A stretch of 64,000 nt of DNA from a bacterium (GTDB taxonomy: Bacteria > Desulfobacterota > DSWW01), in the NCBI GenBank assembly GCA_028277985.1, contig JANQFG010000096.1, positions 46,125-110,124 on the forward strand, given 5' to 3'. Below are positions 8,964 to 16,187 of this stretch, in pieces; positions within the stretch are counted from its first letter, which is position 1; each line of letters begins with the position of its first letter. The notes under the pieces were generated by a model. It had not been told where the DNA came from. It made no database searches and saw only the letters and a program-made list of their open reading frames with translations. The translations under genes and the position numbers were made by a program.

Positions 8964-10331
8964 CTACGGCCAGGTCTTCTTCCGCCCTTCCCTTCTCTCG
9001 ACCGCTTCCGGGACGAGCTCGGGCCGTACACTGTCAGGCAGATGGATGAAGGCGAGACCGTCTGCCAGGACGAGCTCGGGGAATCCACCCTCCCGTGCCT
9101 GATCGTACACACCGCCCATCGGCTCTTCGATCGTATGCGTCAATCCGGGACAGGTGGGCATCTTGATCACCTTCTTGGCCGCATTCACCTTGTCCATGTA
9201 CCCTTCGAACTGGTGGCTCGAGGCACACGCACACGTACCTACGAGATACACCTCATCCAGATCCTCCAGCTTGTCGGCAATGAACACCCTGGCTCCGGCA
9301 ACCACGGCGTATTTCTTTTCCGGATCCACGACCGCAGGAAGGGCAACCGCCGGCCATACGCAGGCCTGACACGTACCACCGTAGTATTCCGACACATTCG
9401 GATATCGGGATACGTAGTACATCAGACATCGCTCAAAGGGGTGTTTCACATCCTCGACCCTGGCTCCGACCACATCGATTTCGTCCGGTTCGCCCGTGCC
9501 GAGATCGTCCTTCATGCCGATTTGCACCTGGGCTGATTCGAGGGCGTGATACCCCATGATCATGTTTCCGATTGCCTCCGCTGCGATCGGGTCTTCCGAG
9601 GCAATGATCACACCGGGCTCACAGACCGGGCCCGCATGGGTCGCGCCCTCGACTCCCCATATTCCGTCGATCAGGGTCAACCGGTGCTGATGCTCGATGA
9701 TCTTGAAGATGTCATTGCAGGCCCATGCCATGTCCATGGGTGTCCGATGATACGGGTGCCGATCGTCCGGTCTCAGCAGGCCGAGCATGTTCTTGATCGA
9801 CAGGGTCGTCAGCGTGACGAAGTTGTTCTTCATCTTCGGCAGGTTGATGATCACATCCGCGTCCAGGACCGGCTTCGGGATGGAGGCGGTCTTCATGACC
9901 CTTGGATTCGGGACTCGAGCCTCCACGAATTCGCACGTGCCCAGGTCCACCACCTGCTCTGCCCCTGCGTCCAGCGCCGCCTGCCGGACCTGGGTTGCCT
10001 CGAACACAAGCTCCATCGGAAAATGCCACGCACACGATTCGCCCACCCACACCCGGCCACCGTCCTGCTTCGCCCGTTTCACCACAGCGGCCACCACGGC
10101 CGGATGGGTCGTCTCCCCGTCCTCGGGCGGGGTCGGAAGACAGAGGTTCGGCTTTACCAGCACGTTTTCTCCGGCCTGGCATAGGCGCTCGATTCCGAGA
10201 AGGTCCAGGGCCTCGTCGATCATTCGTTCGGCTTCTGCGTACTCCTTCCCGCATGTGATCGCCACCCGGCTCTTCGTCTCCCTCCGGGGTCGCTGCAGAA
10301 AACTCATCCGATGGGCCTGAGATGGAGTCAT
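8964..10331 (-). CDS. DUF362 domain-containing protein
   Basis: 455 residues. The DUF362 core runs from about 45 to 290: GENVLVKPNLCLP, GGRVWVGESC, DADVIINLPKMKNN, LSIKNMLGLLRPDDRH and LIDGIWGVEGATHAGP, the order of the family's conserved blocks. The C-terminal third adds GTCQACVWP and LVGTCACASSHQFEGY, so several cysteines could hold a metal, but no CxxCxxCxxxC ferredoxin motif is present, unlike many DUF362 proteins. The ATG at 10331 has GAGGAG 7 bases upstream; 73 earlier in-frame codons have no coding character. DUF362 proteins are frequent in anaerobes, often annotated as iron-sulfur proteins; function unknown. Confidence 0.8.
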   Translation of the reverse strand: MTPSQAHRMSFLQRPRRETKSRVAITCGKEYAEAERMIDEALDLLGIERLCQAGENVLVKPNLCLPTPPEDGETTHPAVVAAVVKRAKQDGGRVWVGESCAWHFPMELVFEATQVRQAALDAGAEQVVDLGTCEFVEARVPNPRVMKTASIPKPVLDADVIINLPKMKNNFVTLTTLSIKNMLGLLRPDDRHPYHRTPMDMAWACNDIFKIIEHQHRLTLIDGIWGVEGATHAGPVCEPGVIIASEDPIAAEAIGNMIMGYHALESAQVQIGMKDDLGTGEPDEIDVVGARVEDVKHPFERCLMYYVSRYPNVSEYYGGTCQACVWPAVALPAVVDPEKKYAVVAGARVFIADKLEDLDEVYLVGTCACASSHQFEGYMDKVNAAKKVIKMPTCPGLTHTIEEPMGGVYDQAREGGFPELVLADGLAFIHLPDSVRPELVPEAVERREGRKKTWP

Positions 10332-10612
10332 CTTCGATCTCCTCAAGTTCGTGTCGAAACGCTCTCGAATGCCTGCCTCGCCATCATTGTACTCTTCCGT
10401 CCCGCGATGGGCCAGCCCGAACATTTCATGAACAATGGCGAGAGGTCTAGAGAATACTTTGCAGGATGCGGCATATGCAGCAAACTCGACTCGTGAAATA
10501 TCCGGACTGAGGTGCCGGCGTTTGCCGGACCGCATCATGGAATCACGCAAAGAGACAAGCGAAAGACAAGAGGACGAACCGGATTCTGAGGTCCGTGGCA
10601 GGCTGGTTCAGG

Positions 10613-10852
10613 CTACATTCCGTGTCGCCTGTAGAGCTCTTTTCGAACCGGGCACGTGCAGTAGGCGCCATTTCCGAAGAAGCGCATGCAGCGACAAGAA
10701 GGCAGGGGCTTGGCCGTGATGAAAAGGAGGTCCGCAATCGGTTTTTCCACCTGACAGAGAGGAAAGCCTTCCTGTCCCTTGAGACAGGCCATATCCTTCT
10801 CACATTCGACAGGTGCTTTGACCGATTTCTCTTCCTGTTCGGTATGCGGCAT
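10613..10852 (-). CDS. Small cysteine-rich protein, paralogue of the one at 25981
   Basis: 79 residues with eight Cys: CEKDMAC, PLC, SCRC and YCTC, ending CTCPVRKELYRRHGM. The same layout, including the final (V/T)C-x-x-P-x-RKE-x-Y-(K/R)-R, occurs in the 79-residue protein at 25981-26220, so these two are a family. Translation start is unusually clear: AAGGAGG lies 6 bases before ATG 10852. The Cys spacing suggests zinc or iron-sulfur binding. No membrane segment or signal peptide is seen. I cannot name the family; it is a real gene judging by ribosome site and paralogue conservation. Confidence 0.7.
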   Translation of the reverse strand: MPHTEQEEKSVKAPVECEKDMACLKGQEGFPLCQVEKPIADLLFITAKPLPSCRCMRFFGNGAYCTCPVRKELYRRHGM

Positions 10853-10886
10853 CGAATTCCTCCTTCTCGAAGAATCACCCGATACC

Positions 10887-10900
10887 TTACTGATCGGTAA
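10887..10900. promoter_or_regulatory. Operator-like imperfect palindrome upstream of the small Cys-rich gene
   Basis: TTACTGATCGGTAA reads the same on both strands except for one symmetric position (TTAC-Y-GATC-R-GTAA). It lies 35 bp upstream of the ATG at 10852, where a repressor would block transcription. TetR-family operators often have this ACCGATCGGT-like look. No TetR gene lies nearby. Confidence 0.35.
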
Positions 10901-10991
10901 TTGTCCGAAAAACTTGATCTTTTGACGTTTTTTGCCGTCACACCGGCCGTGGAGGGACCTCAGGTCCGGTCGGATGAGGAGTGGCCCTCGT

Positions 10992-11843
10992 TCAGGACCA
11001 GGGCCCCTGCGCAAAGATCCGATCCTTGAGTCTCCGGATCGTCCGCATATCGGGCGTATAGGGGATTGTCGGCCGGACAGGAAGGTCGATTCGAAGGTCC
11101 CGGCCGAAGGGAGTCTCCTGCGCCTTCATGTTGTAGGCGTGCACCATGAGCGTCTCGAGGTTGACCACATCCTCGATGTTATAAGCAAGGAGTGTCTCCA
11201 GGGCTTTCTCGTTGCCGTGCCGGCTATAGTCTTCCCAGAGAAGTACGGCAAAGAATCCGTCTACACCGGTCAGGTCCGCTCGATCGATTCCGAGCTGGAC
11301 TTCACACCCCTTCAGCCCGCCCGAGTACCCCAGGCTCTTCAAGACATATCGCAGATCGATCTGAACATGCCGGAGTCGGGTCCGGAAGTACCACTGGATA
11401 AAGGGTATGTCGAAGCACTTCCCGTTGTACGTGACGAGGATCTTGTAGTTCTCGATCTCCTCCTCGAAATCGTCCAGATTCTGCCCCTGCACAAACGTCT
11501 TGATCTCCCTTCCATCGTAAAGCGCGATACTCGTGATCGAATGATCCCACGGTTCCAGCCCCGTGGTCTCAATGTCCAGGTACGCTACGTCTTTTCGGAA
11601 TTCTGGAAAGATCCGCCAGTGGAGATGGGCGGGAAGTAGGCCTGCGAAGTATCCAGGGTTCTGTTCCTGTTGCTGGATTCTCGACTCTGTAATGTACCTT
11701 TCGATCAGCTCTCTTCGTTTCACTGATAAACGTGAGGAGCCGAGATCCGAGGCGTTGTCCCAGGACTCGATCCCGTGGTCCCACAGCTTCTGTTCAGTGA
11801 TCACGCCGATTCCGGGAATATGGCAGAAGGTATGCCGTAACAT
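10992..11843 (-). CDS. DEDD-type exonuclease, RNase_H_2 (YprB-like)
   Basis: 283 residues. The three exonuclease motifs are present in order: YLDIETTGL (Asp90, Glu92), VTYNGKCFDIPFI (Asn140, Asp145) and LAYNIEDVVNLE (Tyr221, Asp225). This matches the Pfam RNase_H_2 family, known as the nuclease part of YprB and as the proofreading-like domain in Cas4-like and helicase fusions. The first 30 residues (CHIPGIGVITEQKLWDHG) look like a helix-hairpin-helix DNA-binding motif. It stands alone, without the helicase partner often fused to it. Likely a DNA or RNA 3'-5' exonuclease in repair. Confidence 0.8.
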   Translation of the reverse strand: MLRHTFCHIPGIGVITEQKLWDHGIESWDNASDLGSSRLSVKRRELIERYITESRIQQQEQNPGYFAGLLPAHLHWRIFPEFRKDVAYLDIETTGLEPWDHSITSIALYDGREIKTFVQGQNLDDFEEEIENYKILVTYNGKCFDIPFIQWYFRTRLRHVQIDLRYVLKSLGYSGGLKGCEVQLGIDRADLTGVDGFFAVLLWEDYSRHGNEKALETLLAYNIEDVVNLETLMVHAYNMKAQETPFGRDLRIDLPVRPTIPYTPDMRTIRRLKDRIFAQGPWS

Positions 11844-11968
11844 CGTACTACTTTCAGGCCGTTACACCACACTATGACCGAAAATACACCGTTGCACTCT
11901 TTGTGACCATCTCCTCCAGGCCAAGCATAACATACTCAGACAACATGTCTATTTCTACATGGGATATG

Positions 11969-12136
11969 GAAACCCAGAGATTTCAGACTTTCAACCTGAC
12001 ATTAATGCCGGAACGGGGTGGACTGGGAGCATGACTACTGCGTAGTAATCTTGAAAACCCGAAAATTCAAACTTTCGACCAGACATTGATGCAAGAAAGG
12101 GGCGGTCTGGAGGTATGGCTAACTGTGTCTTCTATT
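11969..12136. repeat. Two degenerate tandem copies of an 84-bp unit
   Basis: The block from about 11984 to 12036 is repeated at 12068-12120, an offset of exactly 84 bp, with roughly three of four bases conserved. Conserved cores include ACTTTC, GACATT and GGGG. No protein-coding frame is kept, so it is an intergenic repeat. Confidence 0.6.
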
Positions 12137-12164
12137 CATTTCTCTAGGTTAATACAGAAATGAA
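12135..12164. repeat. Inverted repeat with 9-bp perfect arms
   Basis: TTCATTTCT (12135-12143) and AGAAATGAA (12156-12164) pair perfectly around a 12-base loop. It directly follows the second 84-bp copy. It could form an RNA hairpin or be a protein-binding site. Confidence 0.55.
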
Positions 12165-12194
12165 ACCCTTCTTGATAGAGCGGTCTGCTTAATG

Positions 12195-12223
12195 CCCCTC
12201 CTTTTTCGGGGAGTGGTCTTTTT
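12195..12223 (+). terminator. Weak intrinsic terminator-like hairpin
   Basis: CTCC (12198-12201) pairs with GGAG (12210-12213) around a T-rich loop, with partial outer C/G pairing, followed by TCTTTTT. The stem is short. If real it would end a transcript crossing the repeat region before the promoter at 12249. Confidence 0.3.
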
Positions 12224-12248
12224 ATGAACATGCCCAGACGAATTCTTA

Positions 12249-12277
12249 TTGACATAACGATATTTCTTCTCTAGATT
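12249..12277 (+). promoter_or_regulatory. Sigma-70-type promoter of the repeat surface protein
   Basis: Perfect TTGACA (12249-12254), 17-base spacer, TAGATT (12272-12277). Transcript start would be near 12284, about 20 bases before the ATG at 12303. Confidence 0.6.
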
Positions 12278-12302
12278 GTAAGTCTAAATAAAGAGGGCTG
12301 CT

Positions 12303-13865
12303 ATGAAGTATCGTATGCCTTTATGGGTTTTTCGTGTCTTGATCTTCTTGGGTTTCTTTCTGGGGGTAGCTTCGGTTTCTTACTCGGAATACACTGTAAT
12401 CCAGATTACAGATAACGACTATCAGGATCTTTTCGGTGATTTAGTGCATCTTGCGATTACTCAGATTCCCAGAGTGATAAGCGACAATGGAGAGGTTGTG
12501 TGGACTGCAAATGGAGTCACGGGCTCCAATATCTTCTTCTGGGACGGCCAGTTCCCACCTGAAGACCATATAACCCAGATTTCAGGTTCAGGTAATGCTC
12601 ACTGCAATATTGGCCCGTCGATCAACAATCATGGGCAGGTGGTATGGGGGGGTGGCGACCCCTACCCTGAAGGCCTGCTTGACGAGATCTTCTTTTGGGA
12701 CGGCCAGTTCCCACCTGAAGATCACATAACCCAGATTACGAATGACTCTGTTCGAGATGAAGAGCCCCATATAAGCAATAATGGCTATGTAGTCTGGCGA
12801 AGATACGACAGCGACAATGTTTACGTATACGATGGGATTACCAGAACGCAGCTTTCGCTCACTCACGGCTGGTTTTACCGAATCAACGACAACGGGCAGG
12901 TGGTATGGCAGGAAAATCGTTGGGGCCTGGGAGCAGAAATCTTCTTTTGGGACGGCCAGTTCCCACCTGAAGATCATACAACCCAGATTACGAATAATTC
13001 TAACCTCGCCGGTCCACCCCAAATCAACGATAGCGGGCAGATTGTATGGGTCGAAAACACCGGGGCAGGAACCACTCTTTTCTTTTGGGATGGCCAGTTC
13101 CCACCTGAAGACCATATAACCCAGATTACGAATGGTACTTATGACGAATTTGCGCCGCAGATCAACAATAACGGGCAGGTGGTATGGAACGGTGGTGAAT
13201 CATACCACGAAATCTTCTTCTGGGATGGCCAGTTCCCACCTGAAGATCACATAACCCAGATTCCACACGATTCTCTTCTTGCTTATCACGGGCCTCAGAT
13301 GAACGACGACGGACACGTAGTCTGGACCGGAACGGACTCTTCACGTATAATTTCCAACATCTTCATTTATGATGGCATCACCACAAATCAGCTTACCAAC
13401 AACTCTTATGACCACTTCTTTCCCCAGATAAACGATAAAGGTCATGTGGTCTGGTTTGGAGATGACGGCACAGACTGGGAGATCTTCATTGCAGTTCCAG
13501 ATGCTTCTTGCATAGACAACGATTCAGATGGTTATGGAAATCCTGCCCATGCCGAATGCCCACATCCTGAACTTGACTGCAACAACTCAAATCCACATAT
13601 TTACCCGACTAATTCCAATACGTACTGTGATTGTGCGGAACCATACCCACAAGGAGTTTCAGAGATCTGTGAGGATGGAATCGACAATAACTGCGACGGG
13701 TTAGTCGATAACTGCGGAGGCTCCTGCGTTGGGTCGCTTGTAGAAGCTTCGACTTATGACCCGAGTCCGGCCATTGAATCTTCAGATTTGGCGAAGCACC
13801 TGGCCTACATCCTTCTTCAGTTGGGTGCTGTCATCGGGTTGATGATCTGGTGCAGGAGGAGGTAG
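12303..13865 (+). CDS. Exported repeat protein with MopE-type DxDxDG segment and C-terminal membrane anchor
   Basis: 520 residues. A signal peptide (WVFRVLIFLGFFLGVASVSYS) leads into about seven repeats of roughly 45-60 residues, each pairing NDNGQVVW-like text with a second strand set. Five repeats carry the same FFWDGQFPPEDH block and two are diverged (VYDGITRTQL, IYDGITTNQL). This resembles a beta-propeller of WxxW/PD40 style. Residues about 400-460 hold DNDSDGYG, LDCNNSNPHIYP and CEDGIDNNCDGLVDNCGG, the putative metal-binding motif of MopE-like proteins. The end is a hydrophobic helix (LAYILLQLGAVIGLMIW) plus CRRRR-like basic tail, a sorting/anchor signal. The DNA is visibly AT-richer than its neighbours, suggesting acquisition. 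Confidence 0.75.
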   Translation: MKYRMPLWVFRVLIFLGFFLGVASVSYSEYTVIQITDNDYQDLFGDLVHLAITQIPRVISDNGEVVWTANGVTGSNIFFWDGQFPPEDHITQISGSGNAHCNIGPSINNHGQVVWGGGDPYPEGLLDEIFFWDGQFPPEDHITQITNDSVRDEEPHISNNGYVVWRRYDSDNVYVYDGITRTQLSLTHGWFYRINDNGQVVWQENRWGLGAEIFFWDGQFPPEDHTTQITNNSNLAGPPQINDSGQIVWVENTGAGTTLFFWDGQFPPEDHITQITNGTYDEFAPQINNNGQVVWNGGESYHEIFFWDGQFPPEDHITQIPHDSLLAYHGPQMNDDGHVVWTGTDSSRIISNIFIYDGITTNQLTNNSYDHFFPQINDKGHVVWFGDDGTDWEIFIAVPDASCIDNDSDGYGNPAHAECPHPELDCNNSNPHIYPTNSNTYCDCAEPYPQGVSEICEDGIDNNCDGLVDNCGGSCVGSLVEASTYDPSPAIESSDLAKHLAYILLQLGAVIGLMIWCRRR

Positions 13866-14104
13866 GATTTAGCTCGATTCTGGCTACGAGATGGGACCGC
13901 TATCGCCTTGGGTGTCGTCCTCTTCCTACAATTCACGGAATACCTGGACTTCAAGATGTACCGCATGTATGAAGCGGGGGCCAAGGCTCTTCCGTTGACG
14001 AATAGCAATCGAAATGTTGAAAGAAAGCCAGCCCCAGGGATTGTAGATTGTACGCACCTATACGTGCAATCGCTTTTCAGAATTGTAGATGTCACATATC
14101 CTCA
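13866..14104. other. Intergenic, convergent with the sulfatase
   Basis: About 240 bp with no supported gene or terminator. One frame near 13908-14000 encodes a short hydrophobic stretch (IALGVVLFLQFTEYL) that might be a decayed membrane-protein fragment, but there is no ribosome site and no family match that I recognise. Confidence 0.4.
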
Positions 14105-15559
14105 CTACCGGTTCAAGGGCCGAATGCGTCCTCTTCCGCTTTTCAGGGCCTGGAGCATGCCCTTCAGTTCAGGCAGGATCTTCCCTCCCTCGGGCGTCCC
14201 GTAGAGGTTGTTCTGCTCCCCGGGGTCTGTTCGCAGATCAAAGAGTTCCGGGTCGAGCGTCTTCTCGTATTCGATGTATTTGTGCGTCTCCGTACGGACC
14301 CCGAAATAGCTCGGAAAATTCTCCGGGAAGTATTTCCAGTATTCGAGCAGCCATGCCTTTCGTCCGGCCGCTTCCCGGTCCTCCAGAATGGAAAGGAAGC
14401 TCTGTCCCTCCATTTCTTCCGGCACATTCACGCCGGCGGCATCGAGGAAGGTAGGGGCAAAGTCTACATTCAGCACCATCTGCGATCTCCGCTTCCCCGG
14501 GTCCGGAATCAGCCGTGGAGAACGGACGATCATGGCCAGCCGAATACACTCCTCGTTCGGATACTTGATGCCGTGTCGCCTGTGCTCTCCCCACATCATT
14601 CCGTTGTCCCCTGCATAGACGACAATCGTATTGTCCCTGAGTCCCAGTTCGTCCAGCCGGTCCATGAGCACCTGAATATCCCGGTCCATGGCAGTGATCA
14701 CTTCACAGTACTTCCGGTACTGGTTCTCGTAGGAGCTCATCATGATTCCCTGGAACACGTTTCCGTTCGTCCTCGAAAACCAGGAATCCACCCCCTTGGC
14801 CATGAGCACCTTCTCCTGAGCATACATGCCCGCGATTCCCTCGGGCGCATGAAAGGGCGGATGGGCTGTCCGGTGCGAGAGATAGATGCAGAAGGGTCTC
14901 CTCTCCTCATCCCTTTTCGAAAGGTTCTCTTCTATGAATCCGATTGCCCTGCGGGTCACCTCTTCGGTGATATAGGGCTTCTCGGACGGCTCCGGCTTTC
15001 CATTCACGATGAGGGGACAGTTGAAGTAGCTCCCCTGCCCTTCCCGGTAGGTGTAGGAGACGAAAAGGTCCAGATAGGGCATCTCGGGCAGTCCCTTGCC
15101 CGGCATGTGCCACTTCCCGATGAACGCGGTGGCGTATCCGGCGTTACTCAAGTATTCCAGGAATGTGGGTTTCTGTCCGGTCCACGGGGTGTGATTGTTC
15201 AGTACGCCGTGGGTGTGCGCGTATGTGCCGGTGAGGATGCTGGCCCGCGAAGGGCTGCACAGGGAAGTCGTGTTGAAGGTATTCTCGAACACGAGTCCTT
15301 CCTTAGCGAGCTTGTCCATGGCCGGGGTCTTGATGAAGGGGTGGTTCATATACCCCGTACAGTCCCACCGGAAGTTGTCACTCAGGATGAAGAGGATGTT
15401 CGGTTTCTCCTGCCCTTCGCCAATTTGTGCTGCCGCGGCCCGGGTCACTCCGCCTGGTCCGCAAGCGACCGCCACGAAAAGGAGAATGAGCCCGAGCAAG
15501 ACCCACGGATCCGAAGGGCCTCTCCTGCGCCACTCACCCTGGAGTCGATTCGCCCCCAT
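14105..15559 (-). CDS. Exported sulfatase (formylglycine type)
   Basis: 484 residues. The active-site signature CSPSRASILTG (Cys101) is the C-x-P-S-R box whose Cys is converted to formylglycine. SDNFRWDC near residue 60 supplies the metal-binding Asp/Asn, and YAGDNGMMWGEH and GIKYPNEECIR are further arylsulfatase-family blocks. The N-terminus has a hydrophobic export signal (WVLLGLILLFVAVAC) ending at a Cys, so a lipoprotein is possible. ATG 15559 follows AAGGAAAGGGG; an upstream ATG at 15592 would overlap the previous gene but has no ribosome site. It is the last gene of the minus-strand operon that starts with the acyl-AMP ligase. Needs an FGE or AtsB maturase, which is not in this window. 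Confidence 0.85.
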   Translation of the reverse strand: MGANRLQGEWRRRGPSDPWVLLGLILLFVAVACGPGGVTRAAAAQIGEGQEKPNILFILSDNFRWDCTGYMNHPFIKTPAMDKLAKEGLVFENTFNTTSLCSPSRASILTGTYAHTHGVLNNHTPWTGQKPTFLEYLSNAGYATAFIGKWHMPGKGLPEMPYLDLFVSYTYREGQGSYFNCPLIVNGKPEPSEKPYITEEVTRRAIGFIEENLSKRDEERRPFCIYLSHRTAHPPFHAPEGIAGMYAQEKVLMAKGVDSWFSRTNGNVFQGIMMSSYENQYRKYCEVITAMDRDIQVLMDRLDELGLRDNTIVVYAGDNGMMWGEHRRHGIKYPNEECIRLAMIVRSPRLIPDPGKRRSQMVLNVDFAPTFLDAAGVNVPEEMEGQSFLSILEDREAAGRKAWLLEYWKYFPENFPSYFGVRTETHKYIEYEKTLDPELFDLRTDPGEQNNLYGTPEGGKILPELKGMLQALKSGRGRIRPLNR

Positions 15560-15578
15560 GCTGAATGAGCCCCTTTCC

Positions 15579-16187
15579 TTATGGTGTAACATGAACGCCA
15601 ACACCCGGCCCAAATAGGGCCCGGTACCCTTCGAGAAAATAGACGTAGACGTTCTCGCCCTCACCCCACGCGTACAGGCTGATAACCAGGAACAGGCTGA
15701 CCACGAAAACGGCAACGGCCGCCGGATGAAGTACACGGATGTCCTCCCCTCGTCTTCTCCGCCGCTCCCTGCAGAGTATCTCCGCCAGGGCCATCTCCGC
15801 CGCCACACCGAAGGCGAGCCAGATGTTCAGAGGGTTCAGGTAATAGTAAATCGATTCGAGAACGCTGAACGATACACAGAGCCGAATGCACTCCTTGGTG
15901 GCCCACAGGAAAGGATTGATCAGGGAGGCAAGGATTCGCTCCCTCAGCGAAGCCCCCCGAAAGTAGGCCATCGGATAGACAATGAATGTCCCAAGGGCCA
16001 CGGACAGAAACAACAGCGTTCCGGATACAGAGGCCACCAGGCGATGAAGACCCTCACTCTCGAGTTGCCAGGCCAGGTTGTATACCACCCAAGACAGGGT
16101 CATTACACAGAAGAGAGTGAACACGGGTGCGACGAAACGTCTGCGAAAACCGGACATCTCCACAGTGGTCTCATCCGGTCGGATCAT
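15579..16187 (-). CDS. Integral membrane protein of unknown function
   Basis: 202 residues with about four or five hydrophobic helices (VFTLFCVMTLSWVVYNLAW, LVASVSGTLLFLSVALGTFIVY, a central YYYLNPLNIWLAFGVAAEMAL segment and VAVFVVSLFLVISLYAWG). The loop before the last helix is Arg-rich (CRERRRRRGE). Start is fixed by overlap: TGATG joins the stop of the upstream flavoprotein to this ATG, so translation is coupled. It ends 19 bp before the sulfatase ATG. No family recognised; the position suggests a role in exporting or anchoring the pathway product. Confidence 0.65.
   Translation of the reverse strand: MIRPDETTVEMSGFRRRFVAPVFTLFCVMTLSWVVYNLAWQLESEGLHRLVASVSGTLLFLSVALGTFIVYPMAYFRGASLRERILASLINPFLWATKECIRLCVSFSVLESIYYYLNPLNIWLAFGVAAEMALAEILCRERRRRRGEDIRVLHPAAVAVFVVSLFLVISLYAWGEGENVYVYFLEGYRALFGPGVGVHVTP

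Larger units (their letters stand above)
11844..12302. other. AT-rich intergenic region with repeats and hairpins
   Basis: No gene is supported. It contains a degenerate 84-bp direct repeat (11969-12136), a strong inverted repeat (12135-12164), a terminator-like stem (12195-12223) and a promoter (12249-12277). Base composition changes abruptly from the GC-rich nuclease gene to AT-rich DNA that continues through the next gene. Confidence 0.6.

Noticed and set aside
12303..13500. TolB or WD40 protein
   Set aside because: The W-x-x-W strand pattern differs from both; the blade number and FFWDGQFPPEDH block do not match their signatures, so only 'propeller-like' is claimed.
13908..14095. Small membrane-protein gene after the surface protein
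   Set aside because: Only a short hydrophobic stretch in one frame, no ribosome site and no homologue I can name; left as a possible decayed fragment.
14048..15568. Long open frame on the plus strand opposite the sulfatase
   Set aside because: It is antisense to a gene with clear sulfatase motifs, lacks a ribosome site and shows only the low-complexity His/Arg/Pro-rich text expected from a GC-rich complement strand.
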